The translations under genes were made by a program, and so were the position numbers. Positions 1 through 8,820 of a stretch of DNA of 64,000 nucleotides are shown here, piece by piece. Below the pieces are notes generated by a model. The model had not been told where the DNA came from. It did no database searches and saw only the letters and a program-made list of their open reading frames with translations. Numbering within the stretch: position 1 is the first letter of the stretch; every line of letters begins with the position of its first letter. Source of the DNA: Saccharomonospora marina XMU15 (GTDB taxonomy: Bacteria; Actinomycetota; Actinomycetes; Mycobacteriales; Pseudonocardiaceae); NCBI RefSeq assembly GCF_000244955.1, contig NZ_CM001439.1, forward strand, positions 2,260,628 through 2,324,627, written 5' to 3'.

Positions 1-1547
1 CAGATTCGCGGTGGCAGGCCGGGGAAGGGGCGCAGCCGCATCCCGCGCTGCACGGCGATGGACTGCGACTCGGTGTACTTCAGCAGCCCTTCGGCACCGT
101 TGCGGCGGCCGACGCCTGACTCCTTCATGCCGCCCATCGGAAGGCCCACCGTGCCGAACGTGGCGGCGTAGCCCTCGTTCACGTTCACCGTGCCCGCCTT
201 CAGCCTCGCGGCGACCTCCCGGCCCCGCCTGCCGTCGCGTGACCACACACTCGCGTTGAGCCCGAACACGGTGTCGTTGGCACGCTCGACGGCATCGTCG
301 ATGTCGCGGTAGCGGTAGACCGACACCACCGGCCCGAAGGTCTCCTCGGCGAACACCTTCGCCGCCCGCGGCACGTTGGTGAGGATCGTGGGCTCGTAGA
401 ACAGCGGGCCGATGTCGGGCCGGGCCCTGCCTCCGGTGACCACGGTGGCGCCGTGCGCGCGTGCGTCGTCGACGTGTGCCGAGACCGCCCGTAGCTGGTC
501 GGCCGAGGTGAGCGAACCCATGTCCGTGCGGTAGTCGAGGGTGCCACCCAGCCGCAGGGCTTCGGTACGCCGTGCGAAGGCGGCGACGAACTCCTCGGCG
601 ATGCTGTCGTGCACGTAGACCCGCTCCACGGACACGCACAGCTGACCCGCGGAGGAGAAGCACGCCGCGACCGCGCCCGCTGCGGCCTTGGCGACGTCGG
701 CGTCCGGCAGCACGAGCATCGGGTTCTTGCCGCCGAGTTCCAGCGAGTAGCCGGTGAGCCGTTGCGCGATCCGCCCCGCCAGCCGCTTGCCTGTCGGGGT
801 CGAGCCGGTGAAGCAGACGTAGTCGGGCTCTTCGACCAGCGCGTCGCCGATCTGTGAGCCCCTGCCGAGCACGATCTGCCATGCCTGCGGCGGCAACCCG
901 GCGGCGCAGGCCAGTTCGTGCAACCACAGCGCCGAAAGGGCGGTCTGGTTGTCCGGCTTCTGCACCACGGTGTTGCCCGCCAGCAGCGCGGGCAACACGT
1001 CCATCGCGGTCAGCGCCAGCGGGTAGTTCCACGGTGAGATCACGCCCACCACGCCTTTGGGATGGTGCAGTTGCCCGGCCCTGGTCAGCAGCGGCAGCAC
1101 CCCGGCCACCCTGCGCGGGGACAGAATGGCCGGCCCGTGCTTGCCGTAGTAGGCGGCGACGAGCGCGGTCGCGCTGATCTCGTCGAAGGCGTCGAGCCTG
1201 GACTTGCCCGCTTCGACCTGCACGAGATCGAGCGCCTCTGCCTGGTTGCCGAGCACGAGGTCGTGCAGGCGTCGCAGCACCCGCGCCCGCTCCCGGACCG
1301 GACGGCCTGCCCATGCCCGCTGCGCCTCGCGGGCGCGTTCGAACGCGGCGCGCACCTCCTGCTCGGTGGCCTGCGGCAGGGTGGCGGTGGTCAGTCCGGT
1401 GAACGGGGCCTTCAACTCGATGGGCGCGTTGTGCCTGCCGCCCACGGCGCGGCCTGCCAACTCGGTGGCTCTGCTCGTGCGTGGTGCGCCTGGCACCCCG
1501 CCGATCGTGGCTGGTCGCGACGGTTTCACCGGTGTCGTGCTCGTCAT
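1..1547 (-). CDS. gabD2: Succinate-semialdehyde dehydrogenase, NADP-type (3' end cut by window)
   Basis: Aldehyde dehydrogenase superfamily enzyme that oxidises succinate semialdehyde to succinate in the cytoplasm. The visible 515 codons carry the NAD(P)-fold stretch SPWNYPL, the glutamate in LELGGKNP and the catalytic cysteine in FSSAGQLC. The C-terminal SGVGRRNG and KYTESQ stretches are typical of the family. The ATG at 1547 has a GGAGGTGCC ribosome site directly upstream. GabD2 proteins are about 518 residues, so only a few C-terminal residues lie off the left edge. It lies 74 bp downstream of a TetR gene on the same strand. Another NADP-dependent aldehyde dehydrogenase substrate cannot be excluded. 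Confidence 0.85.
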   Translation of the reverse strand, partial: MTSTTPVKPSRPATIGGVPGAPRTSRATELAGRAVGGRHNAPIELKAPFTGLTTATLPQATEQEVRAAFERAREAQRAWAGRPVRERARVLRRLHDLVLGNQAEALDLVQVEAGKSRLDAFDEISATALVAAYYGKHGPAILSPRRVAGVLPLLTRAGQLHHPKGVVGVISPWNYPLALTAMDVLPALLAGNTVVQKPDNQTALSALWLHELACAAGLPPQAWQIVLGRGSQIGDALVEEPDYVCFTGSTPTGKRLAGRIAQRLTGYSLELGGKNPMLVLPDADVAKAAAGAVAACFSSAGQLCVSVERVYVHDSIAEEFVAAFARRTEALRLGGTLDYRTDMGSLTSADQLRAVSAHVDDARAHGATVVTGGRARPDIGPLFYEPTILTNVPRAAKVFAEETFGPVVSVYRYRDIDDAVERANDTVFGLNASVWSRDGRRGREVAARLKAGTVNVNEGYAATFGTVGLPMGGMKESGVGRRNGAEGLLKYTESQSIAVQRGMRLRPFPGLPPRI

Positions 1548-1621
1548 GGCACCTCCGAGAGCCCGGTTGTTACTCATCAGTAGTAGAACATACCGTCAGT
1601 ACGGCGGGCGCCCCGGTCGGC

Positions 1622-2233
1622 TCAGCGGGCGTACAGCGTGGTCGCGATCCGCTTCCATTCCTCCAGTAGCTGCGCCCTGCGCTGCGGGTCGCCTCCGAGT
1701 TCGGCGTCCAGCGCCAGTCCTCGGGTGAGGTTCACGGTGAGCCAGTACAGCATCTCCAGGTTCTGCCTCGGCAGGTCGCCGGACAGCGTGGCGAGGTCTT
1801 CCAGTGTCGAGCGGCCGAGCGCGCGGTCGACGGGACGCATTGCCTCCCGAAGCTCGGCGTCGGTGCGTGCGGCCACCCACAGTTCCATCGCCGCGCTGGC
1901 GAGGGTGCCCGAGTACGCGCGCCACAGCAGGTCGATCGCCGCGGCCACGCGTGCGGGCCCGTCCGGCAGGCTCTCGGCATCCGGCGTGCGCTGTTGCTTG
2001 AGCTTGGTCGCAAGGTGCTCGACCGCCGCGGCCATCAGTTGCGCCTTGCCCGCGAAGTGGTGTTGCGCCGCGCCCTTGGACACTCCCGCCCGCGAGCAGA
2101 TCTCCTGCATCGACGAGCGCGCGTAGCCGAGCTCGACAAGGCAGTCGATCGTCGCGTCGAGCAGTGCCGCGCGGGTCTCGGCACGGCGTTGCGCCTGCGT
2201 GCGGTGTCCGCGTTCTCGCGTCGTCACGGCCAT
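1622..2233 (-). CDS. TetR/AcrR family regulator
   Basis: 203-residue one-component repressor. The N-terminal HTH is clear: AALLDATIDCLVELGYA, then the recognition helix region GVSKGAAQHHFAGKAQL. The rest is an all-helical ligand-binding domain. The ATG at 2233 was preferred because the frame upstream of it looks non-coding. The gene is divergent from the acyl-CoA dehydrogenase at 2319, and the gap holds inverted repeats, so it probably controls that gene and itself. The ligand is unknown but an acyl-CoA would fit the context (inference). Confidence 0.85.
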   Translation of the reverse strand: MAVTTRERGHRTQAQRRAETRAALLDATIDCLVELGYARSSMQEICSRAGVSKGAAQHHFAGKAQLMAAAVEHLATKLKQQRTPDAESLPDGPARVAAAIDLLWRAYSGTLASAAMELWVAARTDAELREAMRPVDRALGRSTLEDLATLSGDLPRQNLEMLYWLTVNLTRGLALDAELGGDPQRRAQLLEEWKRIATTLYAR

Positions 2234-2269
2234 TCCCTTTACCCGTCGGCTGGACCGATGTACATTCCG

Positions 2270-2294
2270 GGTAGAACTTACCTTCCATTCGTAA
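2270..2294. promoter_or_regulatory. Candidate TetR operator in divergent promoter region
   Basis: Two nested inverted repeats lie between the divergent regulator and dehydrogenase genes: GGTA-N5-TACC at 2270-2282, and TTAC-N9-GTAA at 2278-2294. The second ends 24 bp before the GTG of the dehydrogenase. Binding by the neighbouring TetR protein is inferred from position only. Confidence 0.35.
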
Positions 2295-2318
2295 TGTTTT
2301 CCAGTCCCAGGAGGCACC

Positions 2319-3470
2319 GTGGCGCTCACCATCCAGAGAAGCTCGTGGATGAACGAGGAACTCGACGACTTCCGCGACCTGGCGAGGAGTTTCTGCGTCA
2401 AGGAGCTCGCTGGGAACCAGGAGCGGTGGATGGCCCAGAAGCAGATCGACCGCGAGGTATGGACCAAGGCGGGAGAGGTGGGCCTGCTCGCACTGTCCAT
2501 TCCGGAGGAATACGGCGGCGGTGGTGGTACCTTCGCGCACGAGGCCGTGCTCTACGAGGAGCAGGCCCGCAGCGGTGACGGCGCGTGGGGTGTGTCCGTC
2601 CACAACGGAATCGTCGCGCACTACCTGCTCGCCTACGCGAGCGAGGAGCGCAAGCGGGAGTGGCTGCCGAAGCTGGCCAGCGGTGAGTACGTCGGCGCCA
2701 TCGCGATGACCGAGCCGGGTACCGGCTCCGACCTGCAGGGCATCAAGACCCGTGCGGTGCGCGACGGCGACCACTACGTCATCAACGGTTCCAAGACCTT
2801 CATCACCAACGGCGCGCACGCCGACATCGTCGTCGTCGCGGTGAAGACCGACCCCGAGGCGGGAGCCAAGGGAGTCTCGCTGATCGCGGTCGAGACCTCC
2901 ACTCCGGGCTTTCGGCGGGGCCGGGTGCTGGACAAGGTCGGTCTGCGCGGCCAGGACACCGCCGAGTTGTTCTTCGACGACGTCCGCGTGCCGACGCAGA
3001 ACCTGCTCGGCGAGGAGGAAGGCCGTGGCTTCATCCAGTTGATGGAGCAGCTGCCGCAGGAGCGGCTCATCATCGCCGTCACCGCGGTCGCGGGCATGGA
3101 GGGCGCGGTGGACAAGACCATCGAGTACACCAAGGAACGCACCGCGTTCGGGAGGCCGATCTTCGGCTTCCAGAACACCAAGTTCAAGCTCGCCGAGGCC
3201 GCCACCGAAGCGGCGGTGTCGCGGGCCTTCCTCGACCAGTGCATCGAGCGGCACCTGCGGGGAGAACTCGACGTGCAGGGTGCCGCCATGGCGAAGCTGT
3301 GGACCACGGAGCGGGTCAACAAGGTGATCGACGAGTGCGTCCAGTTGTTCGGCGGCTACGGCTACATGACGGAGTACCCGATCGCGAGGGCGTGGGCCGA
3401 CGTGCGGATCTCGCGGATCTTCGGCGGCACCAGCGAGATCATGAAGGACATCATCTCCCGCACGCTGTGA
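2319..3470 (+). CDS. Acyl-CoA dehydrogenase
   Basis: 383-residue FAD-dependent acyl-CoA dehydrogenase that introduces the alpha-beta double bond of an acyl-CoA. Family motifs are present: MTEPGTGSD and GSKTFITNG in the middle domain, and FGGYGYMTEYP and FGGTSEI near the end. The usual C-terminal YEGTSE glutamate is glycine here. A glutamate (about residue 261, in GMEGA) sits where long-chain and isovaleryl-CoA dehydrogenases carry the catalytic base, 17 residues before AFG. The GTG start has AGGAGG at 2309-2314. It precedes a CoA racemase by 31 bp, which suggests branched-chain acyl-CoA oxidation (inference). Confidence 0.88.
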   Translation: MALTIQRSSWMNEELDDFRDLARSFCVKELAGNQERWMAQKQIDREVWTKAGEVGLLALSIPEEYGGGGGTFAHEAVLYEEQARSGDGAWGVSVHNGIVAHYLLAYASEERKREWLPKLASGEYVGAIAMTEPGTGSDLQGIKTRAVRDGDHYVINGSKTFITNGAHADIVVVAVKTDPEAGAKGVSLIAVETSTPGFRRGRVLDKVGLRGQDTAELFFDDVRVPTQNLLGEEEGRGFIQLMEQLPQERLIIAVTAVAGMEGAVDKTIEYTKERTAFGRPIFGFQNTKFKLAEAATEAAVSRAFLDQCIERHLRGELDVQGAAMAKLWTTERVNKVIDECVQLFGGYGYMTEYPIARAWADVRISRIFGGTSEIMKDIISRTL

Positions 3471-3501
3471 GGCGAGGCGGCACCAGGAAGGGATTCTGTC
3501 G

Positions 3502-4647
3502 ATGAACGCTGGTCCGCTGAGCGGGCTGAAGGTGATCGAACTCGCCGGGCTCGCGCCCGCCCCGTTCGCCTGCACGATCCTCGCCGACCTCGGCGCCGAC
3601 GTGATCAGGGTGGACAGGGCTGCTCCCGGCGAGGACGTGCTGGGAATGCCCTACGACCCGTTGCTGCGCAGCCGCAGGACCATCGGCGTGAACACCAAGA
3701 CCGCCGAGGGCGTGGAACTGGTGCTGAGGCTCGCCGAGCGGGCCGACGTGCTCGTCGAGGGCTTCCGGCCCGGTGTCGCGGAGCGGATGGGCCTTGGGCC
3801 GCAACAGGTACACGCCCGCAACCCGCGGCTGGTCTACGGCCGGATCACCGGCTGGGGCCAGGACGGTCCGCTGGCGCCCAGGGCGGGGCACGACATCAAC
3901 TATCTCGGTCTGTCGGGGGCGCTGCATGCCATCGGCAGGGCCGGAGAGCGGCCGCTGCCGCCGGTGAACTTCCTCGCCGACTTCGGCGGTGGCGGGCTCT
4001 TCCTCGCGATGGGCGTGCTCGCCGCACTGTTCGAGCGGGCTTGCTCAGGTCAGGGCCAGGTGGTGGACGCCTCGATGGTCGACGGTGCGGCGCTGCTGAC
4101 CACGCACCTGCACGGGTTGCGGGCGAGCGGGCTGTGGGACGGCGAGCGCGGCGAGAACATGCTCGACACCGGTGCGCCCTTCTACGACACCTACGAGACC
4201 GCTGACGGCAAGTACGTCGCCGTCGGTGCACTCGAGATGCGGTTCTGGGCGGCGTTGGTGCGGGTGCTCGGGCTGGAGGACGAGGAGTTGCCCAACCACC
4301 TCGACAAGCGGGAATGGCCCCGGTTGCGGGAGATACTCAGCGAGACCATCGGCAAGTACACCAGGGACGAGTTGGTGGCCAAAGCCGAGGGCACCGACGC
4401 GTGCCTGACGCCGGTGTTGTCCCCGTGGGAGGCGGCCTCGCACCCGCACAACGAGGCGCGAGGCACGTTCGTGGAGGTCGACGGCGTCGTGCAACCCGCG
4501 CCGGGGCCGAAGTTCGACCGCACTCCGGCGCCCGCACCGGTGCCGCCGCACGAGAAGGGCGCGGATACGGCGGCCGTGCTGTCGGAGGAACTCGGGCTCG
4601 CCGACGACGAGATCGAGCGGCTTCGCGGCGCGGGCGCGGTGAACTGA
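3502..4647 (+). CDS. mcr: Alpha-methylacyl-CoA racemase (CoA-transferase family III)
   Basis: 381-residue member of the CaiB/BaiF family, most like alpha-methylacyl-CoA racemase, which epimerises 2-methyl-branched acyl-CoAs so that they can enter beta-oxidation. The catalytic His/Asp pair of the mycobacterial racemase is recognisable as His130 (AGHDINY) and Asp160 (LADFGGG). The substrate-binding DASMVDG and the GAPFYDTYET segment are also present. The ATG at 3502 is preceded by AGGAAGGG. It is probably co-transcribed with the upstream acyl-CoA dehydrogenase, which would use the racemised product. A true CoA transferase is less likely because of the conserved racemase residues. Confidence 0.85.
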   Translation: MNAGPLSGLKVIELAGLAPAPFACTILADLGADVIRVDRAAPGEDVLGMPYDPLLRSRRTIGVNTKTAEGVELVLRLAERADVLVEGFRPGVAERMGLGPQQVHARNPRLVYGRITGWGQDGPLAPRAGHDINYLGLSGALHAIGRAGERPLPPVNFLADFGGGGLFLAMGVLAALFERACSGQGQVVDASMVDGAALLTTHLHGLRASGLWDGERGENMLDTGAPFYDTYETADGKYVAVGALEMRFWAALVRVLGLEDEELPNHLDKREWPRLREILSETIGKYTRDELVAKAEGTDACLTPVLSPWEAASHPHNEARGTFVEVDGVVQPAPGPKFDRTPAPAPVPPHEKGADTAAVLSEELGLADDEIERLRGAGAVN

Positions 4648-4849
4648 GGGCGGCGTGTCGTGACGGTCCAGCGCGGCATGGCGGCCTAGAGTCTCGGGGG
4701 TCACGCGAACACGGGCGGTCACCGGCTCTTGTCGGGATTGCCTCTTCGCGTGCCTACCCGCCGAAATCTCGTCCTGTTCCGGCAAGATGAGGTGTCGGCG
4801 GGTGGTGCGATACCACCACACGCCGCCCAACATCGGATGGGATGGAGCC

Positions 4850-5017
4850 ATGTCGCCGGGTCTGAAGAAGGTACTGATCTTCGGCCTCGTCGCGCTCGTC
4901 TTGTTCTTCCTGATCACCCGCCCGACCGAGTCGGCGGAGGCCGTCCGGGCCGCGCTCGGCTGGTTGCAGGACGGGGCCGAGGCCATCGTGACGTTCGTGC
5001 AGAGCTTGTTCGCCTGA
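4850..5017 (+). CDS. Small single-pass membrane protein, unknown function
   Basis: 55-residue protein with a short basic N-terminus (GLKKV), one hydrophobic helix at about residues 8-23 and a polar amphipathic tail. The ATG at 4850 is supported by GGATGGGATGGAG immediately upstream; a longer version starting at 4787 would add unlikely sequence. A 6-bp hairpin (4801-4817) lies in the leader and a strong terminator follows 8 bp after the stop. The gene therefore looks monocistronic. No family recognised. The 200 bp between the racemase stop and this gene hold no other feature I can support. Confidence 0.6.
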   Translation: MSPGLKKVLIFGLVALVLFFLITRPTESAEAVRAALGWLQDGAEAIVTFVQSLFA

Positions 5018-5025
5018 ATACCCAT

Positions 5026-5064
5026 CGCGAGGACCGGCACCGCACCGCGGTGCCGGTCCTCGCG
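5026..5064. terminator. Perfect 17-bp hairpin terminator
   Basis: A perfect 17-bp GC-rich stem (arms 5026-5042 and 5048-5064) with a 5-base loop CACCG follows the small membrane gene. There is no U-tract, which is usual for actinobacterial terminators. Confidence 0.8.
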
Positions 5065-5330
5065 CTGCCGAAAAGCGCTACAGCTACTCAGTGTTATGGC
5101 TGGTGGTGAATTCGCCGTCAGGCTGGGCCAACCGGGTGGATTACCGAGGTGAAGGCGCTGGTCAACGAATTCCTCGCTCGAAGGGTCTGGCGAAGCTCGG
5201 GCCCGCTCTCCTACGGTGCTCACATTGCGTGATCGAGCAGGTACCTGACCGGTCACGTTCCTACATCTCGAACAACGTTGCTCGACAGTCTTTGCACCAA
5301 CCACAGCAGTGCGTTGTAGAGGAGGCAGGG

Positions 5331-5819
5331 ATGCGAGATCCCGGAGTTGACGCGGTGATCCGGCAGTGGGCGGCCGAGCGCGAGCAGAACGCGGAGGACC
5401 GGGAGGTCCACCGCATCGCCTCCACCTGGCTGGCCGAGGCTCCGCGGTCCGCGCCGGGTATCCCGGGGCAGCGGCGCGAGAGCGGCCCGCAGCGCTGGGC
5501 GCCGGTGGACGTCGCGGACCCGGGATATCTCGAAGCGATGCGGCAGCGCCTTCCCGAAGCGCCGCTGGAACTGCTGACGGCCGCCGCGGGATGGTGGCAG
5601 ATGATCGGTGACGTCGAAGAAGCCAAGGCGTGGTGGGACGCCGGAATCAGCCCACTGGACCAGCGTGCGCTCGACTACCGGGCCGCCGGGCTGACGCCCG
5701 CCGACCTCGGCAGGCGGCTCGGCCCGCTGACGGTGCTGGAGCACCTTCGTCGCGGCAGCGCTCCCGCCTGGTGTGTGGCGCGCCTCGCGCGGCAGCAGCA
5801 GCGTCGCGACGCGAGCTGA
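5331..5819 (+). CDS. Hypothetical protein, unknown function
   Basis: 162-residue soluble protein. The ATG at 5331 is preceded by GAGGAGGCAGGG, a strong ribosome site, while the open frame further upstream (from 5091) looks non-coding. The N-terminal third is charged and helical. The C-terminal half has a tryptophan-rich helix (AAAGWWQM, AKAWWDAGI), followed by DYRAAGLTPADLGRRLG, which resembles a small helical binding module. No family is recognised. The 267 bp upstream contain no gene I can support and presumably carry the promoter. Confidence 0.6.
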   Translation: MRDPGVDAVIRQWAAEREQNAEDREVHRIASTWLAEAPRSAPGIPGQRRESGPQRWAPVDVADPGYLEAMRQRLPEAPLELLTAAAGWWQMIGDVEEAKAWWDAGISPLDQRALDYRAAGLTPADLGRRLGPLTVLEHLRRGSAPAWCVARLARQQQRRDAS

Positions 5820-5928
5820 CCTGATCGACGACGGTGCCGCGGGCGATGTGACGGCCACGCCGTAACGTATGCCCGCGGTACGTCGTTGTCGAGAAGGTCG
5901 GTAATCGGGTCGGGTGGAGGGCCAGGCG

Positions 5929-6774
5929 GTGCACGAACCGCGGACACGCATGGCGAGTCGAAGCGGGCGGGCGGCTTTGGTCCGCCTCGCGATCGTGGTG
6001 GCGGTACTCGCCGTCGCGGCGGGCGGAGTGTGGCTCGTCGCCCGCGCCGCCAGCCCACAGGCGGGCCCGACCACGACTGACATCCCGGCGCTGGACGTGC
6101 GACCCGCCGACGTCGAACCTGGTTCGGTCGCACCTGCCACCGACCACATCACCGACCGCAACAGTGGCAGGGCCGGTGGCGGTCAGGCCAGCGCCCCCGG
6201 TGCCAACCCGCTGCTTGATTGGGCTCGTACCACCTCGGCCGCCACCGCGGTGCCGCAACGGGCACTGCTGGCGTACGGCAACGCCGAGCTGGTGATGCGA
6301 GAGCACCAGCCCAGCTGCAGGTTGTCCTGGGCGACGCTGGCGGGGATCGGACGTGTCGAGTCCAACCACGGCCGCTACGGCGGCGCGACGCTCGGTGAGA
6401 ACGGCAGGCCGTCGAAGCCGATCATCGGTATCCCGCTCGACGGCTCCGAGGGAGTCAAGGCGATCCTGGACACCGACGGCGGCAGGCTCGACGGTGACGT
6501 CCGACACGATCGGGCCGTGGGGCCCATGCAATTCATTCCGAGCACCTGGCTGCGGCACGGCACCGACGCCTCCGGTGACGGCCTGGCGGACCCGCAACAG
6601 ATCGACGACGCGGCACTGTCCGCCGCGCGCTACCTGTGCTCGGGTGGAAGGGACATGTCAACCGCCGACGGCTGGTGGTCGGGCGTCATGTCCTACAACA
6701 ACTCCACCGAGTACGCGCGCAAGGTTTTCGGTCTCGCCGAGGACTACGCGACCGCCGTCAGGCAAGCCAGGTAA
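5929..6774 (+). CDS. Lytic murein transglycosylase, MltB/SLT_2 type
   Basis: Exported peptidoglycan lytic transglycosylase of 281 residues. A membrane anchor (VRLAIVVAVLAVAAGGVWLV) near the N-terminus is followed by a roughly 60-residue low-complexity linker and then the catalytic domain. The catalytic glutamate is in GRVESNHGRYG, and AVGPMQFIPSTW and the SAARYLCSGG block are typical of actinobacterial MltB-like enzymes. The GTG at 5929 has GGAGG at 5916-5920. An in-frame GTG at 5914 and ATG at 5950 lack a ribosome site. It cleaves glycan strands with 1,6-anhydro product formation (family knowledge). Confidence 0.85.
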   Translation: MHEPRTRMASRSGRAALVRLAIVVAVLAVAAGGVWLVARAASPQAGPTTTDIPALDVRPADVEPGSVAPATDHITDRNSGRAGGGQASAPGANPLLDWARTTSAATAVPQRALLAYGNAELVMREHQPSCRLSWATLAGIGRVESNHGRYGGATLGENGRPSKPIIGIPLDGSEGVKAILDTDGGRLDGDVRHDRAVGPMQFIPSTWLRHGTDASGDGLADPQQIDDAALSAARYLCSGGRDMSTADGWWSGVMSYNNSTEYARKVFGLAEDYATAVRQAR

Positions 6775-6832
6775 CGCCACCGCTCACCGGGCATGGGCAA
6801 AGATGCCCGCGACGGGTGCTAGCGTCGAAGGC

Positions 6833-7243
6833 GTGTCCAAGCGCTCGACCGTAACCCGTGGGCTGGCGATCGCCGCCGTCTGCGTACTCGGCCTCGTGGC
6901 CGGCATCGGGCTGGCGTGGTGGCAGTGGGATCGCTACTCCTCGGCAGGCGGCACGTTCCAGAATCTCGGTTACGTGTTGCAGTGGCCGCTGTTCGGCCTC
7001 TTCCCGTTGTTCATGGTGTGGCGGATGCGCAGGCTGCGGCAGCGGGCCGACCAGGAGCGGACCGAGACGCAGCCATCCTCCGGCGCGGCCGAGCCGAGGC
7101 AGCAGCGGAAGGCCGGTGTGCCGATCACGGCATCGGCGCGATCGGTCGCTGCCACCGGGCCCGTCGAGCCCGCCGACGACGAACTTGCCGCCTACAACAG
7201 ATACCTGGCGGAGTTGAACGCTCGAGATCGCGAGGGGAACTGA
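6833..7243 (+). CDS. Membrane protein, unknown function
   Basis: 136-residue protein with two hydrophobic segments: GLAIAAVCVLGLVAGIGLAW (about 10-29) and VLQWPLFGLFPLFMVW (about 46-61). A basic stretch and a charged C-terminal tail ending DELAAYNRYLAELNARD follow. The GTG at 6833 lacks a usable ribosome site but sits 7 bp after a TAGCGT -10 box (6820-6825), the spacing of a leaderless transcript. An ATG at 6804 is the alternative. It is followed 1 bp later by a DUF3817 gene, with which it forms a conserved actinobacterial pair (inference). Confidence 0.7.
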   Translation: MSKRSTVTRGLAIAAVCVLGLVAGIGLAWWQWDRYSSAGGTFQNLGYVLQWPLFGLFPLFMVWRMRRLRQRADQERTETQPSSGAAEPRQQRKAGVPITASARSVAATGPVEPADDELAAYNRYLAELNARDREGN

Positions 7244-7244
7244 C

Positions 7245-7589
7245 ATGGTGACGACCGACCGTGACAAGGTGGCGGCGACCACGAACCTGCGCGCACCGTT
7301 GCTGCGCTTCCGGGTCGCCGCCTTCGTCACCGGCATCGGACTGCTCGGACTCGTGGCCGTGATGGTGCTGCGCTACGGCTTCGACAACCCCGAGCCTTCC
7401 GCCGTGTACTCGCCCATCCACGGCGTGATCTACATGGTCTACCTCGTGCTGGCTGTCGACCTGGCGCTGAAGGCGCGGTGGTCGGTGAAGGGCACCATCG
7501 GGGTGTTGCTCGCAGGCTGCGTGCCCCTGCTGTCCTTCGTCGCCGAGCGGGCTGTCACGCGCCGGGTGCTGGCGGGCCGCAAGCTGTAG
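7245..7589 (+). CDS. DUF3817 family membrane protein
   Basis: 114-residue integral membrane protein with three hydrophobic helices. The family hallmarks are the charged SPIHGVIYMVYLV segment and the short C-terminal FVAERAVTRRVL. GAGGGG lies 7 bp before the ATG. It is almost fused to the preceding membrane gene (1-bp gap) and overlaps the convergent spermidine synthase by 35 bp. The molecular function of the family is unknown. Confidence 0.8.
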   Translation: MVTTDRDKVAATTNLRAPLLRFRVAAFVTGIGLLGLVAVMVLRYGFDNPEPSAVYSPIHGVIYMVYLVLAVDLALKARWSVKGTIGVLLAGCVPLLSFVAERAVTRRVLAGRKL

Positions 7590-8430
7590 TCCGCACCGAG
7601 TACGGCGGCACGGTGGCGCCGCGCAGCGTGTCGGCGTCTATCGAACGGGGCCGGTAGCTCACCTGCGACAACCGTTCGATCATGCGGTCAACCGGCGCGT
7701 CGACGCGGTCGGGCCTGCCGGAAAGGAACGCCCACTCGTGCTCGTCGGAACCGAAGTAGACGACCGTGTCGAAGATGTCGCCGAACCGCTTCCACGCCGC
7801 CAGCAACGTGTCGTTGCGCCACAGCGTCGGGCATCCCGCCTGACACACCACCACGCCGCCGGGGCTGAGCAGGTCGCTACATCGGCGCAGGAAGTCCTCG
7901 CCGTAGAGCCGGTTGTGCTGCGCGGCGGGATCGGTGTTCTCATCGGGGAGATCGATGACCACCACGTCGTAGCGCTGCTGCGTGGTTTCGAGGAACTCCC
8001 AGCCGTCGCGGTAGTGCATGCGCACCTCGCCGTCGCCTTGCTCGGCCCGCGCCAGCTCGGTTTCGGAGTAGCCGTAGGGCAGGTGTCGCGCACAGGCGCG
8101 CACAGTATCGCGATCGATGTCGACATGGTCGACCAACTCGGCTCCGAACGCGACCGCGAGCTGACTGGCGACCCCTTCGCTCGAGCCGATGACGAGCACC
8201 CGGTCGAGGTTGTCGGCGAGCAACATCCCGGGCACCATCAGCGCCTCGTGGTAGACGAGTTGGCTCGCCTCGGTGCTTTGCCGCTCGTCGTCACAGAACA
8301 GTGTCACGCCCTGCGCTGTCTTGGCGATGACGACGTGCTGGTAGTCGGTGTGTGTGTCGAGAATGGTGCCGGACAGTTCCCATACCCGGGAAAGGCCCGG
8401 GCCGAGGGGTTCGACGATCTGCTCTGACAT
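7555..8430 (-). CDS. speE: Spermidine synthase-like aminopropyltransferase
   Basis: 291-residue aminopropyltransferase that would move the aminopropyl group of decarboxylated AdoMet onto putrescine or a related diamine. The Rossmann core is visible: VLVIGSSEGVASQ (motif I), VDIDRDTV (acidic residue binding the substrate) and VVVIDLPDENTDP with the catalytic aspartates, then GGVVVCQAG. Its ATG follows directly on the stop of the AdoMet decarboxylase gene (TGA-ATG), so translation is likely coupled. The 3' end overlaps the convergent DUF3817 gene by 35 bp. The polyamine acceptor cannot be told from sequence. Confidence 0.85.
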   Translation of the reverse strand: MSEQIVEPLGPGLSRVWELSGTILDTHTDYQHVVIAKTAQGVTLFCDDERQSTEASQLVYHEALMVPGMLLADNLDRVLVIGSSEGVASQLAVAFGAELVDHVDIDRDTVRACARHLPYGYSETELARAEQGDGEVRMHYRDGWEFLETTQQRYDVVVIDLPDENTDPAAQHNRLYGEDFLRRCSDLLSPGGVVVCQAGCPTLWRNDTLLAAWKRFGDIFDTVVYFGSDEHEWAFLSGRPDRVDAPVDRMIERLSQVSYRPRSIDADTLRGATVPPYSVRTTACGPPAPGA

Positions 8431-8820
8431 TCACTTCCCCGCGTTCACGGGCAGCCGCCCGCGCTGAAGTGTCGACATGTTCATCGATCGCGTGCCGAGT
8501 GCGTCGGCAAGCAGCCGTACCGCCTCCTGCGGATCGGCCCGATCGCCGCACGTGAAGACGTCGACGAACACCGCGCCGATCTCCGGATAGGTGTGCACCG
8601 AAGCATGGGACTCCGAAAGCATGGCCAAAACGGTCACCCCCTGCGGCTCGAAGCGGTGCGCGATCACGTCGCACACCGTCGCGCCCGCCTCGGTCAGCGT
8701 GCTCGCCAAGGTGCTCCGCAGGAATTGCTCGTCGTCAAGCAGATGTGGATCGATGCCGTCCAACTCTGCGAGGACGTGCTTGCCGGAAAACACGCCGACC
8801 GGTACGAACTCACTCGGCAC
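8431..8820 (-). CDS. speH: S-adenosylmethionine decarboxylase proenzyme, bacterial class 1B
   Basis: 129-residue pyruvoyl enzyme that provides decarboxylated AdoMet for spermidine synthesis. The self-cleavage site is LSESHASVHTYPE. By analogy with characterised enzymes the chain is cut between Glu70 and Ser71, and Ser71 becomes the pyruvoyl group. His76 and Cys91 (VFTCGDRADP) match the processing histidine and catalytic cysteine. The GTG start overlaps the end of the upstream decarboxylase by 11 bp and the stop abuts speE. It is therefore the middle gene of a coupled three-gene polyamine operon. Confidence 0.92.
   Translation of the reverse strand: MPSEFVPVGVFSGKHVLAELDGIDPHLLDDEQFLRSTLASTLTEAGATVCDVIAHRFEPQGVTVLAMLSESHASVHTYPEIGAVFVDVFTCGDRADPQEAVRLLADALGTRSMNMSTLQRGRLPVNAGK

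Noticed and set aside
1596-3575. 659-codon minus-strand frame across the TetR and acyl-CoA dehydrogenase genes
   Set aside because: Antisense to clearly recognisable genes, with no motifs of its own.
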